A program made the translations under genes and the position numbers. Positions 49,838-55,484 of a stretch of DNA of 55,484 nucleotides are shown piece after piece; the first letter of the stretch is position 1; every line of letters begins with the position of its first letter. The notes under the pieces are model-generated. The model did no database searches. It saw nothing but the letters and a program-made list of their open reading frames with translations, and was not told the origin of the DNA. The stretch comes from BOG-938 sp035524315 (lineage in GTDB: Bacteria; Pseudomonadota; Alphaproteobacteria; Caulobacterales; Caulobacteraceae): positions 1 through 55,484 of the forward strand of contig DATKPD010000052.1 of the NCBI GenBank assembly GCA_035524315.1. Direction: 5' to 3'.

Positions 49838-50221
49838 GTGTGGATGCTGGCCATGCTCTACCCTTTCCCGCCGACCCGAGGCTCCTCGTCCCCGTGGGGT
49901 CCGATCCAGACCGTTGAACCGCTGGGCCCCGACGCGGTGTCCGTCACCACGGCCTCCCATGGCGGCCTGCGGGTGTCGCTTACCGCCCTGGCTCGCCTGC
50001 CCGAGGCGATCCGCCAGACCGCGTACAGCACGAACGGCTGGTTCGAGGAGGATTGCGACTGGGCCCTGCCCTATCTGGCGCTGGGCCTCGACCAGTTCGA
50101 GGCCGACGCCGCGCGGGCGGCCGAGCTGCACCAGGCCGCGGTGCGCACCGTGCAGCGCTGGCACCCCCAGCACGCGACGCTTCTGGGCGTGGCCGAAGCG
50201 GGAGGCGAGGCCCATGGCTGA
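49838..50221 (+). CDS. DUF7007 domain protein
   Basis: 127 residues from a GTG at 49838; internal ATGs at 49844 and 49853 are equally possible. The sequence PWGPIQTVEPLGPDAVSVTT, ASHGGLRVSLTALARLPEAI and GWFEEDCDWALPYLALG carries the WG.iq...p......vsTaSHGG and EEDCdW signatures of DUF7007, a short domain common on alphaproteobacterial conjugative elements. Its function is not known to me. It overlaps radC by 8 nt. Confidence 0.7.
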   Translation: MWMLAMLYPFPPTRGSSSPWGPIQTVEPLGPDAVSVTTASHGGLRVSLTALARLPEAIRQTAYSTNGWFEEDCDWALPYLALGLDQFEADAARAAELHQAAVRTVQRWHPQHATLLGVAEAGGEAHG

Positions 50222-50936
50222 GCAACCCGACCTGTTCACGCGGGGGGTGGCCGAAGCCTCAGCCCTCTCGCCGCTGGCCTTGCCGGCGGCGGGCGACCTC
50301 GAGCACCGTTTCAGCGCCTTTGGCGTCGAGGCGCTTGATGACGGCGATGTCCTGGCCCTGGTGTTGGCCCGCTGCCTGCCGGCGGGCGCCCACTGCCAGG
50401 CGGCGGCCGATGCACTGATCGCGCGGTTCGGCTGCGCCGCGCGGGTGATGGGCGCGTTGGAGCCTGACATCGCCCGGGTGATCGGCGCCGGATCAGCGAG
50501 GCGCCTGGCCTTGTTGCACGCGCTGCTGGTTCGGACCCTGGCTTTTCCTCTGCAGCAGCGGACCGTGCTGACCTCGCACGCGGCGGTCACCACCTATCTG
50601 CGCGCCCGCTTCGCGGCCGCGCCGCGCGAGGTGTTCCACGTGCTGTTCCTCGACAAGAAGAACCAGCTCATCGCCGACGAATGCCTGGGGCGCGGGACGG
50701 TCGACCATGCCCCGGTCTACCCGCGCGAGGTGGTGCGCCGGGCGCTGGAGCTGTCGGCGAGCGCGATCCTGATCGCCCACAACCATCCGTCCGGGGATCC
50801 CACGCCCTCGAAGGCGGACGTCGACATGACCAAGCTTGTGGTCGAGGCGGCGCGGGCGTTGGGGATCGCCGTGCACGACCATTTCGTGGTTGGCGGCGAC
50901 CAGGTGGCGAGCCTGCGGGCGCTGGGCCTGATGTAG
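50214..50936 (+). CDS. radC: RadC-family JAB/MPN protein
   Basis: 240 residues from the ATG at 50214. An N-terminal helix-hairpin-helix-like part (FSAFGVEALDDGDVLALVLA) is followed by the JAB domain: FHVLFLDKKNQLIADECLGR, SAILIAHNHPSGDPTPSKAD and VHDHFVVGG. The metal-binding HxHPSGxxxxSxxD motif is intact. RadC proteins are common on mobile elements; a role in repair or anti-defence is suspected but not settled. It is cotranscribed with the DUF7007 gene. Confidence 0.9.
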   Translation: MAEQPDLFTRGVAEASALSPLALPAAGDLEHRFSAFGVEALDDGDVLALVLARCLPAGAHCQAAADALIARFGCAARVMGALEPDIARVIGAGSARRLALLHALLVRTLAFPLQQRTVLTSHAAVTTYLRARFAAAPREVFHVLFLDKKNQLIADECLGRGTVDHAPVYPREVVRRALELSASAILIAHNHPSGDPTPSKADVDMTKLVVEAARALGIAVHDHFVVGGDQVASLRALGLM

Positions 50937-51013
50937 GCCGTCCGCCGGTCGGGAGGCGGAGGAAGGGCGGGGGCCGGGTGCGCTCGATCCGAGCGCGTCT
51001 GGAGGATCCTCCC

Positions 51014-51508
51014 ATGTCCGACGCCAACTGGTCCGACGACCGTGTTTCCACCCTGTCCAAGCTCTGGATCGATGGCCTGTCGGCCGCACAGATCGCCAAG
51101 CTGCTGGGGGGCGTCACCCGCAACGCCGTCATCGGCAAGGTCCACCGCCTCGGGCTCAGCGGCCGGCGGGCGGCGTCCGCGCCGCGGGGAACGACCACCC
51201 GGCCCGCACGCCAGCCTCGGGTTCGGCGGGCGGCGCCTGTTCGGATGGCGCGACCGATCCGTCCTGCGCGGACCGCCCCGATCGTTGCGCCCGAAGGGCC
51301 CGGCCTGGTCGGAGCTCTCGCCTGTCTGCCGGTCCACGCCTGCAAGTGGCCGATCGGCGACCCCAAGCGCGACGATTTCAGCTTCTGCGGCCGCCCTGCC
51401 GACGGGAGATACTGCGCGGCGCATGAGGCGCAGGGGGTGCGGCCAGGGACGGGCTGGCGGGCGGATCGAGACCCTGTCGTCAAGCGGGCCCTGGCCGGCC
51501 TGGTGTGA
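51014..51508 (+). CDS. gcrA: GcrA-family cell cycle regulator
   Basis: 164 residues from the ATG at 51014, with GGAGGAT upstream. The N-terminal HTH (TLSKLWIDGLSAAQIAKLLG, GVTRNAVIGKVHRLGLSGRR) is almost the GcrA consensus. A basic Pro/Arg/Ala linker follows, then the C-terminal sigma-contacting region (CKWPIGDPKRDDFSFCGRP, RYCAAHEAQ) with conserved cysteines. GcrA works with sigma-70 at promoters carrying GANTC sites methylated by CcrM in Caulobacter. This copy lies among element genes, so it is probably an accessory paralogue. Confidence 0.88.
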   Translation: MSDANWSDDRVSTLSKLWIDGLSAAQIAKLLGGVTRNAVIGKVHRLGLSGRRAASAPRGTTTRPARQPRVRRAAPVRMARPIRPARTAPIVAPEGPGLVGALACLPVHACKWPIGDPKRDDFSFCGRPADGRYCAAHEAQGVRPGTGWRADRDPVVKRALAGLV

Positions 51509-51527
51509 TTGTCGGTGGACGGATGAC

Positions 51528-51552
51528 GGGGGCCAGCGGAGGGCTGGCCCCC
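51528..51552 (+). terminator. hairpin downstream of gcrA
   Basis: A perfect 10-bp inverted repeat (GGGGGCCAGC / GCTGGCCCCC) with a 5-nt loop, 20 nt after the gcrA stop. There is no T-run, so termination is likely weak or Rho-assisted. Confidence 0.5.
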
Positions 51553-51600
51553 GGGGTTGCGGTGGCCCTCTGGCTCTAGGTGACCTCGCCACCCCTCGTC

Positions 51601-51644
51601 GGCGCCCACAAGGGACGCTGGCGCTCAAAGCCCTTGTGGGCGCC
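51601..51644. repeat. 14-bp perfect inverted repeat in the leader of the DUF2493 gene
   Basis: GGCGCCCACAAGGG (51601-51614) and CCCTTGTGGGCGCC (51631-51644) with a 16-nt loop, about 70 nt before the ATG at 51713. It is immediately followed by a second GC hairpin and by GAGCCGACGGGCTC. The preceding GACCTCGCC...CGTCGGCGCC resembles the start of leader copy B. It may be an RNA regulatory structure or a protein-binding site. Confidence 0.65.
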
Positions 51645-51712
51645 GCCGCTGGGCGGCGCGGGGCGGTCACGAGCCGACGGGCTCGCCCCCCAACCCACAA
51701 AGGGACTTTCCC

Positions 51713-52645
51713 ATGCAGCTTTTCCCCTCTCCCCTCCCCTCGGATCACCTGACCGCCTATGAGGCCCAGGCCCTGGTCCTCGACGATGTCCGGCCTCACC
51801 CGCCTGAGGCCGCCCTGCACCAGCTCGGCTGCAGCCTGATGACCGAGCTGCTCGATGTCGTCGGCGAAAGCGCCCTGGAGGACTTCCACGTCCTCATCGG
51901 TGAAGCCCTGATCGGAGCGTTCCACTCCGTCGCCCAGCGCATCGAACGCGACGCCGACAAGGCCCGCGACCAGCTCGGCGGTCTGGTGCGCGATTTCGAC
52001 GGCTCGGAGGTGCTCGACATCGAGATCCAGGAGGCCACCCGCAAGGCCCGCACCGCCGACGTGGCGACCCTGGCGATGGAGATCGTCCGCGACGCGGCCG
52101 CCGCCACCTACACGACCAATACCGGGGAAGTCTGGAGCCCCTGGAAGGGCTCGGTGAAGGCCTCGCGCAGCACCGCCGCCCAGATCGACGCCCGGGACGC
52201 GCTGCGCGCCGCCAAGGCCCGCCGGCACGCGACGAGCGACGCCGGGGTGACCATCGTGGCCTTCCGGGCCGCGCCGCAGGCGGACACGGCCGAGGATGCC
52301 GGTCGCATCTTCGACGCCCTGAATTGGGCGCGGGAGCAATGGCCGGACATGGCGCTCGCCACCTCGGGCGCCAAGGGCGCCGAGAAACTGGCCATCAAGT
52401 GGGCCAACCAGAAGGGCGTGACCCTGGTGCTGGCCAAGGCCGACTTCGACAAGCACGGCCGGGCGGCCCCGTTCCGGGCCAACGACGAGATGCTGGCGCT
52501 GGAGCCGGTGTGCGTCCTCACCCTGACCAACTCGGTCAATCCGAAGCGGGCGGAAGGCCTGCAACCCTTCGGGCCGGCGTTGAACCTGGCGCAGAAGGCT
52601 GGAGAGAAGGGCCTGCGTCATCATCCGGTGAAGGCGCGGGCCTGA
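51713..52645 (+). CDS. DUF2493 (SLOG-fold) protein
   Basis: 310 residues. The C-terminal roughly 120 residues are the DUF2493/YspA SLOG-like domain (VTIVAFRAAPQADTAEDAGR, IFDALNWAREQWPDMALATS, GAKGAEKLAIKWANQKGVTL, RANDEMLALEPVCVLTL), a Rossmann-like nucleotide-sensing fold. The N-terminal half is helical and acidic (LDDVRPHPPEAALHQLGCSL). SLOG proteins often belong to conflict or nucleotide-signalling systems, and DUF2493 is very frequent on conjugative elements. It is preceded by AAGGGA and followed by a strong terminator. Confidence 0.75.
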   Translation: MQLFPSPLPSDHLTAYEAQALVLDDVRPHPPEAALHQLGCSLMTELLDVVGESALEDFHVLIGEALIGAFHSVAQRIERDADKARDQLGGLVRDFDGSEVLDIEIQEATRKARTADVATLAMEIVRDAAAATYTTNTGEVWSPWKGSVKASRSTAAQIDARDALRAAKARRHATSDAGVTIVAFRAAPQADTAEDAGRIFDALNWAREQWPDMALATSGAKGAEKLAIKWANQKGVTLVLAKADFDKHGRAAPFRANDEMLALEPVCVLTLTNSVNPKRAEGLQPFGPALNLAQKAGEKGLRHHPVKARA

Positions 52646-52654
52646 CCCCGCCGG

Positions 52655-52686
52655 TGCGGCGGCCGCAAGGTCGCCGCATCTTTTTT
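52655..52686 (+). terminator. Rho-independent terminator after the DUF2493 gene
   Basis: A 10-bp stem with a GCAA tetraloop (TGCGGCGGCC / GGTCGCCGCA, one G-T pair), then TC and six T. It lies 10 nt after the stop. Confidence 0.9.
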
Positions 52687-52807
52687 GCCAGCGAGCCGCG
52701 AGGGGTGTTGGGACCCGGGCCTCGATGACGCGCCCGAGGTCATCCAAGGCGAGCGGGGCGGGCTGAACGCGATCTCAGCTGCGAACCTGGGACGGGGCCA
52801 ACGGGGC

Positions 52808-52982
52808 TCAAGGCGACCTCGCCGAAAGGCGAGGCGTCGGCGCCGGACCCTCCGGCCTTCCTCCGCTGTGCTCCGTGCAGGCCGGTTTCCACCGCCGCCG
52901 ACCCTGAGCCCCGCCGTCTCCCCGTCCCGGGCGGTCGCATGATCGCGGGATGAGCCCGCCGATCGATCCAAGGAGACCGAAG
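52808..52982 (+). promoter_or_regulatory. repeated leader element, copy B (upstream of a 71-residue gene)
   Basis: Ordered blocks GGCGACCTCGCCGAAAGGCG, GCGCCGGACCCTCCGGCCTT, GTGCAGGCCGGTTTCCACC and GGCGGTCGCATGATCGCGGG match copies A and C. Copy B lacks the GACCGC arm of the inverted repeat seen in the other two. It runs directly up to the ribosome site AAGGAGA of the gene at 52983. Confidence 0.7.
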
Positions 52983-53198
52983 ATGGCGAGCATGGCGATG
53001 GCGCAGGCGGTTCTGGAACACGCCAATCAGTTCTACGACGTGGGCAACTGGTATGTGGTGGCCGAGTGCTGGGACGCCTGGGCGGTCCTCGAGGAGCTCG
53101 ATCAGCACGAAGAGAAGACCCAAGTCGAATTCCATCTCGACACCGCGGCGATCGCGCATTTCGCGAGCTTGTTCGGACGCAGACGCACCGTCCACTGA
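52983..53198 (+). CDS. small hypothetical protein behind leader copy B
   Basis: 71 residues from the ATG at 52983, with AAGGAGA 6 nt upstream. The sequence is acidic and rich in aromatic residues (HANQFYDVGNWYVVAECWDA, VLEELDQHEEKTQVEFHLD). No domain is recognised. Small acidic proteins expressed early from conjugative leading regions are often anti-defence factors or DNA mimics, so that role is a guess from context and composition. A GC hairpin (GGGCGGCC / GGCCGCCC) follows at about 53210-53232. Confidence 0.6.
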   Translation: MASMAMAQAVLEHANQFYDVGNWYVVAECWDAWAVLEELDQHEEKTQVEFHLDTAAIAHFASLFGRRRTVH

Positions 53199-53321
53199 CG
53201 GCTCCGGGCGGCCGCAAGGCGGCCGCCCATCGAGCGGAACCGTGAACAGCCGCCGAACAGAATCCAAGCCCTGGTGGCTCGCGGTCCTTGGGCCGCGAGT
53301 CCTTGGGGTTGGTGATTCGTT

Positions 53322-54164
53322 CTAGTCGTCCTCGCCGGTTAGCTTCTTCCAGTGGGTCAGGCCGTGGTCGACGAAGGCGGCGGGATACCCCTGCGCCATG
53401 CTTGTGAAGCTGGCCTCGCCCTCGGTGTGGATCTCGAGGACGGCGGACGCGGGCAGCGCTCCGCGGGCGTAGAGATCGAAGCCCGAGGTCTCGCACACGG
53501 CGCCGCGCGAGCGGGCGAAGGCCCGCATGACGGCTTGCCCGGCCCCGTAGAAGTGTTCGCAGGCCGCCAGGGGCATGGCGACCCCGACGAACCGGGCGCG
53601 GCTGACGCCGGCGAGCCTTTCCAGCAAGGCCGCGTCCTTCATCCACATGGAGGCGGCCTCCCCGCCCCAGTGTTTCATCAGCGGCTCCACCCCGCTGTCG
53701 TCGACCCGCTGGGGGTGCGAGGTCGCCCAGAACTTTTCAGCGCGGCTGTCGTGCTGGTGATTGAACATATTGTGCGCCCACAGCACGTCGGTCTCGGCCG
53801 CGGTGAGCTGGCCATCGGCGACGATCGCGTCGAGACGGCCGCGCAAACTGGCCGGCGTCGACAGGTGGATGCCGTCGCGGCAAAGGGTGTCGACCTCGCG
53901 GTCGGTGAGGCGCGTGTAGTGCCACGCCCGAATCGTGCGCCCGTCCATCAGGCGGCTGACGGTATCGCGTAAGTCACTGTAATCGGATGCATATTCGTTG
54001 TCGGGGCGGATCATCGTCCGAGCGCGGCCGTAGTCATGGTCGAGGAAGATCGTGTTGGCGCGCGCGTGGTAGGCCGCCATCAGGTCGGTGTTCTCAGCCA
54101 GGCAGGCGGTCAGCGCCGGGTCGAAGGTCTCGACATCCCACACGTCGATCAGCGGCTCGGCCAC
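53322..54164 (-). CDS. hypothetical protein, 280 residues, HYTRL motif
   Basis: The start is GTG at 54164 with GGAG 7 nt upstream. The N-terminus is MAEPLIDVWDVETFDPALTA. The middle has RAWHYTRLTDREVDTLCRDG, IHLSTPASLRGRLDAIV, then HWGGEAASMWMKDAALLERL and RFVGVAMPLAACEHF. The His-Tyr-Thr-Arg-Leu...Glu...Gly pattern faintly recalls the first strand of ADP-ribosyltransferase-like or RES-type folds, but no full catalytic set is visible. It is the only minus-strand gene between leaders B and A. Function unknown. Confidence 0.55.
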   Translation of the reverse strand: MAEPLIDVWDVETFDPALTACLAENTDLMAAYHARANTIFLDHDYGRARTMIRPDNEYASDYSDLRDTVSRLMDGRTIRAWHYTRLTDREVDTLCRDGIHLSTPASLRGRLDAIVADGQLTAAETDVLWAHNMFNHQHDSRAEKFWATSHPQRVDDSGVEPLMKHWGGEAASMWMKDAALLERLAGVSRARFVGVAMPLAACEHFYGAGQAVMRAFARSRGAVCETSGFDLYARGALPASAVLEIHTEGEASFTSMAQGYPAAFVDHGLTHWKKLTGEDD

Positions 54165-54413
54165 TTGGGTGCTCCGGGTTGGGTCTGGTCCGTGGCTGGG
54201 TCGGGCTCCTTGGCCGCTGCCCTGGTGAAGGTGGTGTCGTCCTGAGGGGGCGACAAGCGGTGTCCCCGTCGAGGGCGTCGGCGTCTGCGGCGCCGTGACT
54301 GGTCAGGATGAGCCAGGGTTCAGTGCTTCGTTCGGGTCTCCTGGGGATGGGGCCTCGGCGGCAGACGGTCCCGCGCGATCAATCACGTAAACCTAGGCCG
54401 GGTCGCTCCCGGT
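54165..54413. other. intergenic region left of leader copy A
   Basis: No gene is supported. It should contain the promoter of the minus-strand gene starting at 54164. Confidence 0.35.
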
Positions 54414-54595
54414 TGAAGCCGACCTCGCTGGGCGAGGCGGCGGGGCCGGACCCTCCGCTCTTCGCTGCGCTGCAGACCGGCTTCCATCCCCGCCGGGCGT
54501 CATCCGCTCGCTTGTCCCCGACCTGGGCGGTCTCGTGATCGCGGCAGGGACCGCGAGCCGCCCGGGCTCCTCCGGGCGGAAGACGGAGAAAGACG
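54414..54595 (+). promoter_or_regulatory. repeated leader element, copy A (upstream of ssb2)
   Basis: Blocks GAAGCCGACCTCGCTGGGCG, GGGCCGGACCCTCCGCTCTT, GCTGCAGACCGGCTTCCATC and GGCGGTCTCGTGATCGCGGC are colinear with copies B and C. The inverted repeat GCGGTC-N16-GACCGC is at 54527-54554, and a second hairpin (CCGCCCGG / CCGGGCGG) lies just before the ribosome site GGAG. Confidence 0.7.
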
Positions 54596-54961
54596 ATGCT
54601 GAACCAAGTCCAACTGATCGGTTTCACGGGCGCTGAGCCGGAAATCCGCACCACCCAAGGCGGCAAGAAGGTCGCAAGCCTGCGGGTCTGCACCAGCCGG
54701 TACACGAAGAAAAACGGCGAGCGAAAGGACTACCCCACCTGGCACCAGGTCGAGATCTGGAATCAACCGACCGTCAACTGGCTCGCCAGCAAGGGGCTCG
54801 CGAAGGGCTCCAAGGTCTTCGTCCAGGGTGAGATCCGGCACGACCGCTACACCGACCGGGACGACGTTGAGCGCTTCTTCTCCAAGGTGGTCATCGCCAT
54901 GCAGGGCCACGAGCTGAAGTCGCTGGATCGGCCGGAGCACAATCCGGCGGACGACGAATAG
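54596..54961 (+). CDS. ssb: single-stranded DNA-binding protein 2
   Basis: 121 residues. SSB OB-fold: MLNQVQLIGFTGAEPEIRTT, VCTSRYTKKNGERKDYPTWH, VFVQGEIRHDRYTDRDDVER. It is a close paralogue of the protein at 49053 and carries the same kind of leader, so gene and leader were duplicated together. Like the first copy it has only a short acidic tail. It coats single-stranded DNA during transfer or replication of the element. Confidence 0.9.
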   Translation: MLNQVQLIGFTGAEPEIRTTQGGKKVASLRVCTSRYTKKNGERKDYPTWHQVEIWNQPTVNWLASKGLAKGSKVFVQGEIRHDRYTDRDDVERFFSKVVIAMQGHELKSLDRPEHNPADDE

Positions 54962-54968
54962 GCGGCTC

Positions 54969-54994
54969 GCCCCGTCCGGTTCGCCGGGCGGGGC
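54969..54994 (+). terminator. hairpin after ssb2
   Basis: An 11-bp stem with one T-G pair (GCCCCGTCCGG / CCGGGCGGGGC) and a TTCG tetraloop, 7 nt after the stop. There is no T-run. Confidence 0.6.
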
Positions 54995-55057
54995 TCACCC
55001 GCGAACCTGCGATTGATGGTGACGCGCTCGGCGCCCGCGATTGGCGCCCTTCCCCTT

Positions 55058-55108
55058 TTGAATTTTGAAAAACGCCCGCTGCGGTCAGCAGCGGGTTTCT
55101 AAATTCAA
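55058..55108. terminator. nested inverted repeat, likely terminator
   Basis: The inner stem is CCCGCTGC-GGTCA-GCAGCGGG (55075-55095), followed by TTTCT. The outer arms are TTGAATTT (55058-55065) and AAATTCAA (55101-55108). This is probably a bidirectional terminator at the end of the element genes, though such nested repeats also occur at recombination sites. Confidence 0.6.
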
Positions 55109-55165
55109 GAGGATTCAGGATTCGGAGCCCACAAACCTCCGCGAATCCAATGCCCTACGTCGCCA

Positions 55166-55270
55166 ATCCTGACCCGTCGGGGGCGCTAGCCTGTCCGGTC
55201 GGGGGCCCGATCCTGACCCGTTGGGGGCTAAAACCTGACCTGGCGGGGCCATCCTGACCGCTTGGGGGAT
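55166..55270 (+). repeat. five tandem imperfect repeats with 22-bp period
   Basis: Repeat units of the form ATCCTGACCCGTYGGGGGC begin at 55166, 55188, 55210, 55232 and 55251 (steps 22, 22, 22, 19). A partial sixth unit (ATCCTGACTTGC) is at 55291, closing an inverted repeat with GGTCAGG at 55315-55321. Multiple about 20-bp terminal repeats are typical of IS21-family ends. Iteron-like replication repeats are the alternative. Confidence 0.7.
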
Positions 55271-55484
55271 GGCGCGACTCGGCCTGTTGTATCCTGACTT
55301 GCGATTTGATTCGAGGTCAGGAAAGGTGACCTCGCGTGAGGCGGGAGTAGGTCGCTGGTTGAAGCCGTAGACATCGCCAGTTCGGAGGACGCGCCCGCTG
55401 AAGCGCCGGGCCGTGCGATGCGCGTCGCCCACGCCCTGCAGGCGCGAGACGGTGACGAGTTCGCCAAGCCCGGCAATCTGGTCG
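55271..55484. other. right-edge sequence, coding status unclear
   Basis: The minus strand is open in two frames from the edge and the plus strand in one. The plus frame reads VEAVDIASSEDAPAEA and AMRVAHALQARDGDEF, and one minus frame reads IAGLGELVTVSRLQGVGDAH. None is recognised. If the repeats are an insertion sequence end, its transposase would lie beyond the window. Confidence 0.35.

Noticed and set aside
55166..55270. CRISPR array.
   Set aside because: The units are imperfect, contiguous at 22 bp with no unique spacers, and no cas genes are seen.

Overview
The window is GC-rich DNA from an alphaproteobacterium, most likely a member of Caulobacterales (Caulobacter/Phenylobacterium type). 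The main reasons are a recognisable GcrA cell-cycle regulator, the codon usage, and the pairing of TonB receptors with PepSY proteins. No tRNA, rRNA or CRISPR array was seen. The sequence alone does not show whether it is chromosome or plasmid.

Left half (about 0.3-24.2 kb): an accessory uptake and catabolism island. It begins, after an IS30-like transposase fragment at the edge, with a TetR repressor facing a serine hydrolase across three copies of one palindromic operator. Then come an alpha/beta hydrolase, a GlcG/HbpS-type periplasmic protein, an esterase-like protein without a nucleophilic serine, a DUF4440 protein, an ECF sigma/FecR pair with an STN-containing TonB receptor (surface signalling), a [2Fe-2S] ferredoxin and a PepSY remnant. 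A second, related set follows: tannase/feruloyl esterase, PepSY protein, a second closely related TonB receptor, another PepSY protein, a second GlcG protein, a lactonase-like beta-propeller, a second DUF4440 protein, an MFS transporter and an aldehyde dehydrogenase, closed by a strong terminator. My reading is outer-membrane uptake of an ester- or lactone-containing, possibly iron-chelating, aromatic compound, followed by hydrolysis and oxidation. The substrate cannot be read from the sequence.

Junction (about 24.2-27.8 kb): decayed DNA. It holds a frameshifted C-terminal piece of a TraG/VirD4 coupling protein, a small secreted Cys-containing protein, an N-truncated Cdd1-type protein, a LuxR-type HTH protein and a short ORF that may be another coupling-protein piece.

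Right half (27.8-55 kb): the core of a conjugative element (ICE or plasmid). A compact mating-pair-formation operon reads trbC-trbD-x-trbE-x-trbJ-eexN/trbK-trbL-trbF-trbG-trbI-RHH-DUF2274. The VirB11-type ATPase gene trbB is not in its usual place and no relaxase is visible. Next are a RepC-like initiator, a toprim protein, a large ParB-domain protein, a winged-helix protein with a 39-residue membrane peptide, a 1417-residue DNA methylase/strawberry-notch helicase fusion, two SSB genes, a DUF7007 protein, RadC, GcrA, a DUF2493 protein and two unknown proteins. The same 24-nt palindrome lies before the trb operon and before the toprim/parB operon. A repeated leader of about 175-185 nt precedes both ssb genes and one unknown small gene.

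The most promising unexplained signals are these repeated leaders (candidate early-expression or single-strand promoters), the shared palindrome, the DarB-like methylase-helicase, the mobile GcrA copy, and a 22-bp-period tandem array at the right end.
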